A stretch of DNA of 64,000 nucleotides from CAYQSU01 sp964420325 (GCA_964420325.1 CAYQSU010000001.1:43339-107338); one strand, 5' to 3'; shown: positions 1-8,216, numbered from the stretch's first letter. Notes: generated from the letters alone by a model not told the origin. Program-made: numbers and translations.

Positions 1-149
1 TCTCCGGGCGCGCCACACGGGCGGTTGCCGCGCGAAGGCGCACTTGCGCGGGATGGCGATTTCGATAAGGTGGCGCCGTCACGGCCCGACATGCCGCCGA
101 ATGCCAACGCGTTCACGGCCCACGGCGGGGCTTGCGGAATGGGGTTTCC

Positions 150-386
150 ATGCTGACTCGCGGATCGGTTCTGAAACTGGTCGGGCCGACGCGCCTGGAC
201 GACCATGCCATCGTCGAGATCATCGCTACCGGCGCGAGCCAGTCCGATCTGGTGGAGGCGCTGAGCCGGTTGCAGCGCGGCGGCGAGGTCGGCGCCGAGA
301 AGATGAAGCCGATGAGCCCGATCGTCGCCAGGCTGTGCGACATCCTGACGCGGGAGACCCTCGACTGGGACGAGTTCGAGCGGTAG
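150..386 (+). CDS. Small conserved-looking hypothetical protein
   Basis: I do not recognise this 78-residue protein. It is soluble and mixed-charge, with no signal peptide or membrane segment, and ends in an acidic stretch (DWDEFER). The ATG at 150 is preceded by GGGGT; an in-frame TTG at 132 would add six residues, so the start is uncertain. Codon use is typical of the window, with a strong G/C third-position preference, which supports coding. The next gene is convergent and only 35 bases away, so the gene is monocistronic on its 3' side. Function unknown. Confidence 0.5.
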   Translation: MLTRGSVLKLVGPTRLDDHAIVEIIATGASQSDLVEALSRLQRGGEVGAEKMKPMSPIVARLCDILTRETLDWDEFER

Positions 387-421
387 CGGCCACACTCGCA
401 AGCGACCGCGCCGGCACCCGC

Positions 422-880
422 TCAGGCGCCGCCACTCGATACTTCGAGTTCGGCGGGCAGCGAGAGCTCGGCGACGGCAGCGTCCGAACGGCTGACGCTG
501 ACGACGGCCAACGGAATCGGCTGCACCCGGCCATCGGGCAGATGCAGGCTGCGATCGACCGTTCCCCAGTGGACGGCAAGGCCGAGGTCGCGGAGCGGGC
601 GCAACACCGTGCCCAGCGCTTCGAGCATCAGGTTCCGGCTCTCGAGCCGCGTCTCCTCCCAGGTCTCGGTGCAGCGGGAGAAGGCGTCGATGAATGCCCG
701 GACGGCCTGTGCCTCTTCCGGCGATCCGGCGTCCTCATGGATGACGATGCGGGCATACTGGGCGGCTTCGACCGCCGCCCACAGATCGCGGGCTTCGACC
801 GCGGCGCAAAGCTCCACCCGTTGCTGGCCTTCCGCATGGTCGGACGGTTGCGGGCGGGCGCGGTGGCCCTCGTGCGTCAT
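422..880 (-). CDS. Hypothetical protein (152 aa)
   Basis: I do not recognise this family. The 152-residue product has no signal peptide or membrane helix. Its N-terminal third is charged, the middle (about residues 30-95) is predicted helical, and the C-terminal part is strand-like (LAVVSVSR, VAELSLPAELEV). An AAGGA element lies about ten bases before the ATG, supporting the start at 880. It is divergent from the ferritin-like gene and convergent with the small gene before it, so it is probably a single-gene transcript. It could be a small regulatory or repair accessory protein, but nothing in the sequence shows that. Confidence 0.5.
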   Translation of the reverse strand: MTHEGHRARPQPSDHAEGQQRVELCAAVEARDLWAAVEAAQYARIVIHEDAGSPEEAQAVRAFIDAFSRCTETWEETRLESRNLMLEALGTVLRPLRDLGLAVHWGTVDRSLHLPDGRVQPIPLAVVSVSRSDAAVAELSLPAELEVSSGGA

Positions 881-1121
881 GGCGCCGCATCCTTCGCCGT
901 TGCGCCTGGCGTCTCCCGCTACTTAAGGTGGAGAATCTCCCGCGTCAACCTCGCCGAGCTTCGGTGTGGCATCGAAGCGTCACCTCCCCGGCGATCCCGA
1001 CGAGCGCCGCCGCGGGCGGCTTCTCGTAATTGAAATCGCTCAACATGCGCGTCACATTGGGGTCCAAACCGGGGGCGGCCGGCACGCCGGTTGCGAGAGG
1101 CTAACGTGGCCAGAGGCAAGG

Positions 1122-1931
1122 ATGACACGCTGGACACTGGATGACGTTCCCTGGGATCAGTTCGACCGCAGCAAGGTTGATCCGGAGATCCTCGCCGTCG
1201 TCAGGGCGGCCTGCCTCGTCGAGCGCAACGCCCCGGACTACGTCGAGTATCTCTGCAACGTCTTCGCCGACGACGGGGCATTCCAGAAGAAGGCCAGGGC
1301 CTGGGGCGAGGAGGAGGTGCAGCACGGCGAGGCCCTCGGCCGCTGGGCCGAGCTCGCCGATTCCGGCTTCGATTACCGCGAGAGCTACCGCCGCTTCCGC
1401 GAGGGCTATCGCATTCCCGTCGCCGCGACGGCGTCGGTGCGCGGCTCGCGGGCGGGCGAGCTGGTGGCCAGGTGCGTCGTCGAGACCGGCACGAGCTCGC
1501 TCTACTCGGCCTTGCGCGACGCCGCCGAGGAGCCGGTGCTCAAGTTCATCTGCCACAAGATCGCCGGCGACGAGTTCCGCCACTACAAGATGTTCTATGC
1601 CGACATGAAGCGGTATGAGGCGCGGGAGAAGCCGAGCCGCCTGCGCCGCGCCTGGGTGGCAGTGGGGCGCTTTCTCGAGATCGGCGACGACGAGCTTCCC
1701 TTCGCCTATCACTGCGGCAACGAGCAGGGCACTGCCTACGACCGCCGCCGCGCCGCCGCCGCCTATGCCGGCCGGGCGTTCCGCTGCTACCGGCGGGGCC
1801 ACGTCGAGCGCGCGGTCGGCATGATTCTGAAGGCGGTCGGGCTCGATCCGCAGGGCAGGATCAGCCGCCTGCTGACCGCCATCGCCTGGCGCTTTCGCGA
1901 GTGGAAGGTCCGCGGCCTCAGCACCGCTTGA
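1122..1931 (+). CDS. Ferritin-like domain protein (putative di-iron)
   Basis: This 269-residue protein carries the hallmarks of a ferritin-like four-helix bundle. A first carboxylate sits at about E34 (VERNAPDY), an E-x-x-H pair at E65/H68 (EEEVQH), a further glutamate lies in the third helix (VVETGTSS) and a second E-x-x-H occurs in DEFRH. Together these are the expected ligands of a di-iron site, seen directly. The C-terminal ~90 residues are basic and lie outside the bundle. AGAGGC lies just before the ATG at 1122; longer in-frame extensions lack a good start. Such stand-alone proteins are usually poorly characterised oxidases or iron-handling proteins, so the substrate is unknown. It is divergent from the hypothetical gene at 422-880. 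Confidence 0.8.
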   Translation: MTRWTLDDVPWDQFDRSKVDPEILAVVRAACLVERNAPDYVEYLCNVFADDGAFQKKARAWGEEEVQHGEALGRWAELADSGFDYRESYRRFREGYRIPVAATASVRGSRAGELVARCVVETGTSSLYSALRDAAEEPVLKFICHKIAGDEFRHYKMFYADMKRYEAREKPSRLRRAWVAVGRFLEIGDDELPFAYHCGNEQGTAYDRRRAAAAYAGRAFRCYRRGHVERAVGMILKAVGLDPQGRISRLLTAIAWRFREWKVRGLSTA

Positions 1932-2069
1932 GCAGCCGTCTGCCGCGGCCTCCAATGCTCCGGCGACGGGCCCGCGGCGGTGCTGATCGACCGCTGCCAC
2001 GAAGAACCGTCACGCGATGGAATGGAGCACCCGACTCCGGGGCTCGTGCAGCAATGACGAGAGGCCGCC

Positions 2070-2279
2070 GTGCCGAACGCCCATGTTGATCGCTTTTCGC
2101 CGAAGGAGCGTTTGACCCTGATCGGGCAGCTTTGGGACAGCCTTGGCGACGCCGATCTGTCCGGTACGACCGCGCAGCAAGCAGAGCTTGAACGCCGTCT
2201 CGCCGCGCTGGCCGAAGACCGCGATACGGCCGTGACGTGGGAGGAGTTCAGGGACGAGCTTCGGCAGCGGAGCCGGTGA
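2070..2279 (+). CDS. Addiction-module antitoxin (Unstab_antitox family)
   Basis: The 69-residue product matches the short antitoxin family often annotated as 'addiction module protein'. It has the typical (K)ERLxLIxQLWDSL segment near residues 12-25 and a helical C-terminal half with a toxin-contacting W-x-x-F/L-xxEL end (TWEEFRDELRQ). It probably starts at GTG 2070, with GAGG about six bases upstream. Family members neutralise a RelE/ParE-type ribonuclease or gyrase toxin encoded directly downstream. Here only the toxin's C-terminal end remains (2280-2405), so this antitoxin looks orphaned. It may persist because it counteracts a related toxin elsewhere or represses its own promoter; that is inference. 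Confidence 0.8.
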   Translation: MPNAHVDRFSPKERLTLIGQLWDSLGDADLSGTTAQQAELERRLAALAEDRDTAVTWEEFRDELRQRSR

Positions 2280-2405
2280 CGCGGCCGGCCGCGTCGGTTT
2301 CCGTACGCCATGTTCTTCCGGGTCGATGACCTCGAGACCCGCGTTTTCACTCGCTTTCACGGCAACCGCGACCCGAAACGCTGGCGGTCCCGGAGCGAGC
2401 CGTAA
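2280..2405 (+). pseudogene. C-terminal stump of a RelE/ParE-family toxin
   Basis: Reading on in the antitoxin's own frame past its TGA gives about 41 codons ending at TAA 2403-2405. They contain RRFPYAMFFRVDD and later FHGNRDPKRWRSR. This is the characteristic C-terminal end of RelE/ParE toxins (RFPY-x-hydrophobic strand, then a strand leading into H-x-x-RDP-x-x-W). A complete toxin has about 95-100 residues and normally overlaps the antitoxin stop. Here roughly the first 55-60 residues are absent and no start codon with a ribosome site precedes the remnant. The simplest reading is an internal deletion that removed the toxin's start and first half but left the antitoxin intact. Confidence 0.75.
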
Positions 2406-2607
2406 CAGGCCCCCTCCGCGTTGGTCTTCCGACGGCTTGCCGGCATCACCCATGGTCCCGCAACGGCGCTCGAATGATGGATTCGTGACCTCTGCCGACA
2501 TCGCCGGCGGTGGCCTTCACATCTCCGAGACCACCCTCGCCGCGGCCTTTTCCGGCGACGGGTTCCGGGCCACAGTCGGAACTCGGGAACAGCCGCGTGG
2601 AGACGCG

Positions 2608-3477
2608 ATGACCTGGTTGCCTGTCCTTCTCCGCCCGCGGGTCGCCGGCGTGCTGGCGGCGGTGGCGGCGGTGCTCCTCGCCACCGGGCTCTCCCCGTTC
2701 GAGGCGCTGTTCGCGCCGTCGGCCCGGCTCTGGGAGCGTTGGGCGGCGCACGATCCGGCGTCGGCGGCGACCATCGACCATTCGGCGTGGGACGAGTTCC
2801 TCGGCCGCTTCGTCGCCCGCGACGCCTCCGGGGTCAACCGCTTCGCCTACGCCCGCCTCGTCCCCGACGATCGCCGCGACCTCGGGCGCTACGTCGAGGC
2901 GCTGGCGGCAACGCCGATCAGCCGCTACGCCCGGAGCGAGCAGCTCGCCTTCTGGATCAATCTCTACAACGCGCTCACCGTCAAGGTCGTCGTCGACCAC
3001 TCTCCGGTGACCAGCATCCGCGACATCGACATCTCGCCGGGGCTGTTTGCCGTCGGGCCGTGGGGCCGGACGCTCGTCACCGTCGAGGGCGAAGCGCTCA
3101 GTCTCAACGACATCGAGCATCGCATCCTGCGGCCGATCTGGCGCGATCCCAGGATCCACTACGCCGTCAACTGCGCCGCGCTCGGCTGTCCCAACCTGCA
3201 GGAACGGGCGTTCACCGGGACGAACGCCGACCTGCTCATGGACAAGGGCGCACGGGAGTTCGTCAACCATCCGCGCGGGGTCGCCTTCGACGGCGACCGG
3301 CTCGTCGTGTCCAGCATCTATGCCTGGTTCGCGGAGGACTTCGGCGGCTCGGATGCCACCATCCTCGCGCACCTGGGGCAGCATGCCGACACCGGCCTCG
3401 CGTTCAGGCTCGCCGGCCGGCGGACGATCGACGGCCACCGCTACGACTGGCGCCTCAACGAGGCGTCCGTCCCGTGA
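2608..3477 (+). CDS. DUF547 domain protein, exported
   Basis: A 289-residue protein beginning with a hydrophobic segment at about residues 12-30 (AGVLAAVAAVLLATG) that could be a signal anchor or signal peptide. The rest matches DUF547. It has the conserved block EQLAFWINLYNALTVKVV near residue 110, the strand-turn pair SLNDIEHRILR, and the VNCAALGCPNLQ cysteine motif near residue 190 that is the family signature. The ATG at 2608 is chosen because the hydrophobic segment follows immediately and GTGGAG precedes it. DUF547 proteins have no settled biochemical role; the NCxxxGCP motif suggests a papain-like fold to some authors, which is inference here. It is followed by the lemA cluster, 126 bases downstream. 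Confidence 0.8.
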   Translation: MTWLPVLLRPRVAGVLAAVAAVLLATGLSPFEALFAPSARLWERWAAHDPASAATIDHSAWDEFLGRFVARDASGVNRFAYARLVPDDRRDLGRYVEALAATPISRYARSEQLAFWINLYNALTVKVVVDHSPVTSIRDIDISPGLFAVGPWGRTLVTVEGEALSLNDIEHRILRPIWRDPRIHYAVNCAALGCPNLQERAFTGTNADLLMDKGAREFVNHPRGVAFDGDRLVVSSIYAWFAEDFGGSDATILAHLGQHADTGLAFRLAGRRTIDGHRYDWRLNEASVP

Positions 3478-3603
3478 TCGCGGGCTGGTGATCGAGGGCG
3501 GTTGAAAGGCGGCTTCCGCTCTGCCACTCTGCGGCCCGCTTCGGCAGGCACTGCCGCAAGGCGCCTTCGTTCGCCGTCCCGATCGACAGACAGGACTTGA
3601 TCC

Positions 3604-4227
3604 ATGACTGGTGTCGCTTCGAGCCGCCTCGGGCGGAGCGTTTGGCTCGCAAGGCCCGCGCTCCTGCTTCTTCTTCTCGTTCCGCTGGCGGGCTGTGGCA
3701 TCAACGCGATTCCCACTCTGGACGAGGAGGCCAAGGCGGCATGGTCGCAGGTGCTGAACCAGTACCAGCGGCGCGCCGACCTGATCCCCAACCTGGTCGA
3801 AACCGTCAAGGGCGCCGCCGACTTCGAGCGGGAGACGCTCACCGCCGTCGTCGAGGCCAGGAGCAAGGTCGCCCAGACCACGCTGCCACCGGACGTGCTC
3901 ACCAATCCCGACGCGTTCAAGGCGTTCGAGGCGAACCAGGCGGCGCTGGGCTCGGCGCTGGCGCGGCTCCTGGTGGTGGTCGAGCGCTATCCCGAGCTCA
4001 AGGCCAACCAGAGCTTCCTCGCCCTGCAGTCGCAGCTCGAGGGCACGGAGAACCGCATCGCCGTCGCCCGCCGCGACTACATCGAGGCGGTGCGCCGCTA
4101 CAACACGGAGCTCCGCACCTTCCCCGGCCGCATCTGGGCCGCCATCCTTCACACCGACGCCCGGCCGATGCAGACCTTCACCATCGCCGCGGAGGCGATG
4201 GAGGCGCCCGCGGTCCGGTTCCGCTAG
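3604..4227 (+). CDS. lemA: LemA family lipoprotein
   Basis: The 207-residue product starts with a lipoprotein signal (LLLLVPLAGC, cleavage before Cys at about residue 31). It continues with the LemA signature: WSQVLNQYQRRADLIPNLVETVKG, then a long helical region (QAALGSALARLLVVVERYPELKANQSFLALQ) and the closing segment ARRDYIEAVRRYNTELRTFPG. LemA proteins are membrane-tethered antiparallel helical bundles of unclear function that are nearly always encoded next to TPM-domain proteins. That is the case here: two TPM genes follow, the first after a 20-base gap. A joint role in envelope maintenance is inferred from this conserved neighbourhood. Confidence 0.92.
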   Translation: MTGVASSRLGRSVWLARPALLLLLLVPLAGCGINAIPTLDEEAKAAWSQVLNQYQRRADLIPNLVETVKGAADFERETLTAVVEARSKVAQTTLPPDVLTNPDAFKAFEANQAALGSALARLLVVVERYPELKANQSFLALQSQLEGTENRIAVARRDYIEAVRRYNTELRTFPGRIWAAILHTDARPMQTFTIAAEAMEAPAVRFR

Positions 4228-4247
4228 CGCCGAGCAGGACCGCCCCG

Positions 4248-4988
4248 GTGCCGAGACCGTCGCCGTTGGTGCCTCTGGCCGTGGCTCTCGTGGTCTGGGC
4301 CGCGGCCGGCCTCGCCGCTGCCGAGCTCGCGTTCCCGAAGCTGACCGGCCGGGTGGTGGACGAAGCCGGGCTGCTGACGGCGGCAGAACGGGAGAGCCTG
4401 ACCGAGATGCTGGCGGCGCACGAGCGGGCGACCACCAACCAGATGGTGGTGGTGACGCTGAAATCGCTGCAGGGAACGCCGATCGAGGACTACGGCTTTC
4501 GGCTCGGCCGGCACTGGGGCATCGGCCAGAAGGGCGAGGACAACGGCGCCCTTCTCATCGTCGCCCCCAACGAACGCCAGGTTCGCATCGAGGTCGGCTA
4601 CGGCCTCGAGGGCGAACTCACGGATGCCGCCAGCAGGCTGATCATCGAGACCATCATCGTCCCCGCGTTCAAGGCCGGCCGCTTCGGCCCCGGCATCGTC
4701 GCCGGCACCGGCGCCATCCTCAAGGTGCTCGGCGGCGAGAAGCTTGAGGTTCCGGCGAAACGCCGCGAAGCCGAACGCGAAACTGGCGGCCTGCCGTTGC
4801 TTCCGATGCTGTTCATCGGGCTGTTCTGGTTCCTGGCGATGCGGAGCCGGTCCGGGCAACGGGGCGGCTTCTATCCGATCTTCTTTCCTGGCGGCGGCGG
4901 CGGGGGGCGCAGCGGTAGGGGGTTCGGTGGCGGCTTCGGCGGCGGCGGCGGCAGCTTCGGCGGCGGCGGTGCGTCAGGGAGATGGTAG
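4248..4988 (+). CDS. TPM domain protein with Gly-rich tail
   Basis: The 246-residue product most likely starts at GTG 4248, giving a signal peptide (PLAVALVVWAAAGLAAAEL). The TPM fold (about residues 35-170) shows the family landmarks GRVVDEAGLLT, TNQMVVVTLKSLQG, DNGALLIVAPNERQVRIEVGYGLEG and LTDAASRLIIE. A single transmembrane helix (LPMLFIGLFWFLAM) follows. The C-terminus is a long glycine/serine low-complexity tail typical of YgcG-type TPM proteins. It forms a tight operon with lemA (20 bases upstream) and overlaps the next gene's first ATG. TPM domains have been linked to phosphatase activity in plant TLP18.3; whether this protein has it is unknown. Confidence 0.9.
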   Translation: MPRPSPLVPLAVALVVWAAAGLAAAELAFPKLTGRVVDEAGLLTAAERESLTEMLAAHERATTNQMVVVTLKSLQGTPIEDYGFRLGRHWGIGQKGEDNGALLIVAPNERQVRIEVGYGLEGELTDAASRLIIETIIVPAFKAGRFGPGIVAGTGAILKVLGGEKLEVPAKRREAERETGGLPLLPMLFIGLFWFLAMRSRSGQRGGFYPIFFPGGGGGGRSGRGFGGGFGGGGGSFGGGGASGRW

Positions 4989-5608
4989 CGATGGCCTTCC
5001 TGACGGATACGGACCGGCGGCGAATCGAGCAGGCGGTCGAGGATGCGGAGACGAGGACCACCGGGGAGTTCGTCACCGTCGTCGCGGCACGGAGCGACGA
5101 TTATCTCTATATTCCGACGCTCGCCGCCGCCTGCCTCGCGTTCATCCTCTCCGGCCTCGCCCTCCTCCTCCCCTTGGGCTTTGATCCCGTCACCTTTTAC
5201 GCCGGGCAGAGCGCTCTTTTCATCGCCCTCGCCCTGCTGTTCCGCTGGCGGCCGCTGACGATGGTCCTCGTCCCGGGACCTGTGAAGGAGAGGCGCGCCC
5301 GCCGCCTCGCCCATGAGCTGTTCCTCGACCTCGGCCTCGCGGCAACGCGGGAGCGCACTGGTGTCCTGTTGTTCGTCTCGGCCGCCGAGCACTACGTCGA
5401 GATCATCGCCGACCGCGGCATCCGCGAGCACGTTGACGACGCCGTGTGGGCGGGCATCATCGCCGGCTTCGTCCAAGACGTCCGCGCCGGCCGGGTGGCC
5501 GATGGGCTGGTCCGGGCGATCGAGGCCTGCACGACCGCGATGGCCGAGCACCGCCCGTGGCACCCGGGCGACGTCAACGAGCTTCCCAACCGACTGATCG
5601 AGATCTGA
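4982..5608 (+). CDS. TPM domain membrane protein
   Basis: A second TPM-type protein (208 residues if the ATG at 4982 is used, overlapping the previous stop; 205 if ATG 4991). The N-terminal part (LTDTDRRRIEQAVEDAETRTTGEFVTVVAARSDDY) is the first half of the TPM fold. It is interrupted by two transmembrane helices (IPTLAAACLAFILSGLALLLPLG and FYAGQSALFIALALLF), and the second half resumes with RERTGVLLFVSAAEHYVEIIADRGI. This split arrangement is usual for the partner gene of lemA and YgcG-like genes. The product probably sits in the inner membrane and acts with the two preceding gene products. The exact role is unknown. Confidence 0.88.
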   Translation: MVAMAFLTDTDRRRIEQAVEDAETRTTGEFVTVVAARSDDYLYIPTLAAACLAFILSGLALLLPLGFDPVTFYAGQSALFIALALLFRWRPLTMVLVPGPVKERRARRLAHELFLDLGLAATRERTGVLLFVSAAEHYVEIIADRGIREHVDDAVWAGIIAGFVQDVRAGRVADGLVRAIEACTTAMAEHRPWHPGDVNELPNRLIEI

Positions 5609-5619
5609 GCGCGGCCGGC

Positions 5620-6024
5620 TCAGTCGTCGCCGTCGGCGAAGGCCTCGACGAACAAGAGGAAGAACGCGACCGCGGCCTCCTCTCCGGCGAAGCGGAACAC
5701 CTTTCCGTCGGCGGTGTGAACCCGCCAGCCGCGCGTGCCGCTGCCGGTCTTGGCGATGCTGGCGAGATAGCGTCCGGCGCCGCCGGCGACCCTGGCGGTG
5801 GCGACCGAGGGACCGCGAAGGATGCGGACGTCGGCGATGCGGCCCCGCACCATCTCCGGCAGGTCGCCGACCGCCGCCACGTCGCCGCTGCCGCCGTCCG
5901 ATGTCGCCGCCCGGCCGGCCTGGCAACCAGGCGACCGCGGACTCCTTCTGCGCATGATGCGTTCGTTCGACACGATGAGACCCCGCCACCTTCTGCCGCC
6001 GTTCCGCTGCGCGGCCGTCGGCAC
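5620..6024 (-). CDS. Small hypothetical protein
   Basis: Unrecognised protein of at most 134 residues. The reading frame allows starts at ATG 6024, GTG 5973 or ATG 5955. The likely promoter to its right (hexamers at 6068-6073 and 6045-6050) would place the transcript start near 6038, which favours one of the two downstream starts. The C-terminal two-thirds (GRIADVRILRGPSVATARVAGGAGRYLASI, then TRGWRVHTADGKVFRFAGEEAAVAFF) looks like a compact alpha/beta module with an aromatic-rich end. It is convergent with the TPM gene, 11 bases apart. Coding is supported by codon bias and the upstream promoter island, not by homology. Confidence 0.45.
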   Translation of the reverse strand: MPTAAQRNGGRRWRGLIVSNERIMRRRSPRSPGCQAGRAATSDGGSGDVAAVGDLPEMVRGRIADVRILRGPSVATARVAGGAGRYLASIAKTGSGTRGWRVHTADGKVFRFAGEEAAVAFFLLFVEAFADGDD

Positions 6025-6044
6025 CGAAAGAACATAATATGAAC

Positions 6045-6073
6045 ATTGTTGTAGGATAAAGTTCCTTTGTCAA
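6045..6073 (-). promoter_or_regulatory. Putative sigma70-type promoter in an AT-rich island
   Basis: On the minus strand a perfect TTGACA (6073 to 6068) is followed by a 17-base spacer and AACAAT (6050 to 6045). The hexamers sit in a 45-base AT-rich island (about 6029-6073) that stands out from the GC-rich surroundings. It would drive the small hypothetical gene at 5620-6024. The -10 match is only moderate. Confidence 0.45.
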
Positions 6074-6197
6074 GGCTACTGAACCTGACAGCGGGGGTGG
6101 CGGCGCGGCCGGCCGGGATCGCCGCCGGGGCTTGTGCGGAACCCGCGTTCCGGGCACAACGGCCGGCGGGGTTCGGCGAATGCAAGGGTCCGGCGCC

Positions 6198-6803
6198 ATG
6201 GGACCATCGTACGAGAACGGCGGCCTCTGGGTCTTCGGCTACGGCTCCTTGATGTGGGACCCCGGGTTCGTCCACGAGGAGGTGCGACCGGCGCGCCTCT
6301 TCGGCTACCATCGGGCGCTCTGCCTCTTGTCGATCCGCAACCGCGGCACCCCGGAGCGGCCGGGCCTGGTGCTGGCCCTCGACCGCGGCGGCTCGTGCCA
6401 CGGCCTCGCCTTCCGCATCGCCGCCGGGCGCGTCGCCGAGACCCGCACCTACCTCTGGCAGCGGGAGATGCCGACCGCGGCCTACCGGGCCAGGAGCCTC
6501 GGCGTCCGCCTCGCCGATGGCCGCCGCGTCGCCGCCCTCACCTTCGTCTCACGGCCCGGCCATCCCCAGTACCTCAGGCCCGGCAGCCCCGAGGAGGCCG
6601 CCCGGCTCGTCGCCCAGGGTCGGGGCCGGATGGGCACCGCCATCGACTACCTGCGTGGCGTCGTCCGCCATCTCGACGAGCTCGGCATCGGCGACGGCCC
6701 GCTGCATGCCGTGCTCGCCCTTGCCGAAGCGATCGGGAGCGGAGCCGACCCGCTCACGACGCCGACGGCTCCTCCGGCGCGGCGCGCAGGCCCGCGGCTT
6801 TGA
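6198..6803 (+). CDS. chaC: Glutathione-specific gamma-glutamylcyclotransferase (ChaC)
   Basis: A 201-residue ChaC-type enzyme that cleaves glutathione to 5-oxoproline and Cys-Gly in the cytoplasm. The substrate-binding signature VFGYGSLMWDPGF is near residues 12-24. The catalytic glutamate is in the WQREMPTAAY segment (about residue 98). The YLRPGSPEEAARLV block matches the family. An ATG at 6180 would add six residues; ATG 6198 is used because the conserved fold begins just after it, but 6180 has AAC/AGG-rich context and cannot be excluded. Its last 50 bases overlap the convergent GlcG-like gene. Length fits the family (about 180-220 residues). Confidence 0.88.
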   Translation: MGPSYENGGLWVFGYGSLMWDPGFVHEEVRPARLFGYHRALCLLSIRNRGTPERPGLVLALDRGGSCHGLAFRIAAGRVAETRTYLWQREMPTAAYRARSLGVRLADGRRVAALTFVSRPGHPQYLRPGSPEEAARLVAQGRGRMGTAIDYLRGVVRHLDELGIGDGPLHAVLALAEAIGSGADPLTTPTAPPARRAGPRL

Positions 6804-7224
6804 CCGCCTCGATGGCGCAGCGCTCGTCGTTGTCGGAGGTATCGCCGCTGACGCCGACGGCACCGATCGCCTCGCCGGCCTCGTCCAGGATCAGCACCCC
6901 GCCGGCGACTGGAACGAAGCGGCCTTCGGCCGCGACGGTGACCGCCGTCGTGAACATCGGCCGGTCGACCGCGACCGCCCTGAGATCCCGGCTGGAAACC
7001 CCGAGGCCGAGAGCTCCGTAGGCCTTGCCGATGGCGACGTCGGCCCTCAGGATCCCCGAGCCGTCCTCCCGCTTCAGCACCACCGGATGCCCGCCGGCAT
7101 CGAGGACGGCCACCGTCAGCGGCTCGAAGCCGTGCCGCCGCCCGGCGGCGAGCGCCGCATCGGCGATCATCGAGGCCTTCTCGAGCGTCAGCGTTTCCCG
7201 TCTGCGAACGACACCCGTGGCCAT
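6754..7224 (-). CDS. GlcG/HbpS-family heme-binding-like protein
   Basis: The 156-residue protein matches the GlcG/HbpS (DUF336) family: LTLEKASMIADAALAAGRRHGFEPLTVAVLDAGGHPVVLKREDG, then ADVAIGKAYGALGLG and the C-terminal GGVLILDEAGEAIGAVGVSGDTSDNDE signature. A GGAGGAGG ribosome site lies before the ATG at 7224. Members form octamers and some bind heme or act as accessory proteins to oxidases; the ligand cannot be told from sequence. Lacking a signal peptide, it should be cytoplasmic. It overlaps the convergent chaC gene by 50 bases at its 3' end and follows the CDF transporter gene on the same strand after 53 bases. Confidence 0.85.
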   Translation of the reverse strand: MATGVVRRRETLTLEKASMIADAALAAGRRHGFEPLTVAVLDAGGHPVVLKREDGSGILRADVAIGKAYGALGLGVSSRDLRAVAVDRPMFTTAVTVAAEGRFVPVAGGVLILDEAGEAIGAVGVSGDTSDNDERCAIEAVKAAGLRAAPEEPSAS

Positions 7225-7277
7225 GATCTGTCTCCTCCTCCCTTGGCGCCCGGCCCGCTCCCGGGGCCCGCGCGCCG

Positions 7278-8186
7278 TCATCCCTGCCGGAGTCGCCGCC
7301 CCGCCGCCCTGTGGGCGGCCTCGTCGACACATTCGGCCGGCTCGATCTGCACCGTCGCGTGGCCGATGCCGTAGCGCTCCTCGAGAAAGCGCGTGACCGC
7401 GAGCAGCACGCGGTGATGGTCGGCGCCCTCGCGCACGCGTGCGTGCAGCGTCATCAGCGGCCGCTCGGCGGTGAGCATCCAGGCATGCACGTGATGGGCG
7501 TCGAGAACCTCCGGCACCGCCTCCTTGAGCCTGCGCTTGAGATCCTCGACGTCGAGCCAGTCCGGGGTGCCTTCGAGCAGGATGTGGCCGGCCTTCCGCA
7601 CCACCGACCAGGCACTCTGCAGGATGAGCGCCGCGACGACCAGGGACAGCAGCGGATCGATCGGCATCCAGCCGGTCAGAACGATGACGAGCGCCGCGGC
7701 GATGGCGGCGAGCGAGCCCAGAAGGTCGCCCAGCACATGCACGATGGCGCTGCGCACGGCGAGGTTCTCGCCGCCGGCCCCCCTGAGGATCAGGAACGCC
7801 GCGACATTGACCAGGAGGCCCATCACGGCGACGGCGAGCATCAGGCCGCCCTGGACCTCCACCGGCTGGAACACCCGCCGCACCGCCTCGATGGCGATCC
7901 AGCCGACGACGGCGATCAGCGCCACGCCGTTGACGAAGGCGGCCAGCACCTGCAGCCGGTGGTAGCCGTAGGAGCGCCGTGCGTCCCGCGGCTTCCTGCT
8001 CAGGCGCACCGCCGACCAGGCGAGTGCCAGCGCCAGCGTGTCGGTCAGCATGTGCCCGGCGTCGGCGAGGAGGGCGAGCGAGCCGGCGACGATACCGCCC
8101 GCCACCTCGGCGACCATGAAGCCGCCGGTCAGCACCAGCGCCCAGAACAGCCGCCGCTCGCCCCGGTGATCGTGCGCGTGCGCCAT
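7278..8186 (-). CDS. Cation diffusion facilitator (Zn/Co exporter)
   Basis: A 302-residue CDF transporter of the ZitB/CzcD type that exchanges cytoplasmic divalent metal (Zn2+, Co2+, Cd2+) for protons at the inner membrane. Six transmembrane helices are visible. The two metal-binding pairs are in TM2 (ADAGHMLTD) and TM5 (SAIVHVLGDLLGS), an HxxxD arrangement typical of Zn transport. The N-terminus has a short His-rich start (MAHAHDH) and the C-terminal cytoplasmic domain carries HHVHAW. The ATG at 8186 lies directly before the His motif. It shares strand with the sulfotransferase gene upstream (30-base gap), so co-transcription is possible without obvious functional logic. Confidence 0.92.
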   Translation of the reverse strand: MAHAHDHRGERRLFWALVLTGGFMVAEVAGGIVAGSLALLADAGHMLTDTLALALAWSAVRLSRKPRDARRSYGYHRLQVLAAFVNGVALIAVVGWIAIEAVRRVFQPVEVQGGLMLAVAVMGLLVNVAAFLILRGAGGENLAVRSAIVHVLGDLLGSLAAIAAALVIVLTGWMPIDPLLSLVVAALILQSAWSVVRKAGHILLEGTPDWLDVEDLKRRLKEAVPEVLDAHHVHAWMLTAERPLMTLHARVREGADHHRVLLAVTRFLEERYGIGHATVQIEPAECVDEAAHRAAGRRLRQG

Positions 8187-8216
8187 GCCCCCTTGTCGTC
8201 GCCTCCGCCTGCGCCG

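Noticed and set aside
4890..4985. Tandem GGCGGC repeats as a possible repeat element
   Set aside because: They encode the glycine-rich C-terminal tail typical of YgcG-type TPM proteins and need no further explanation.
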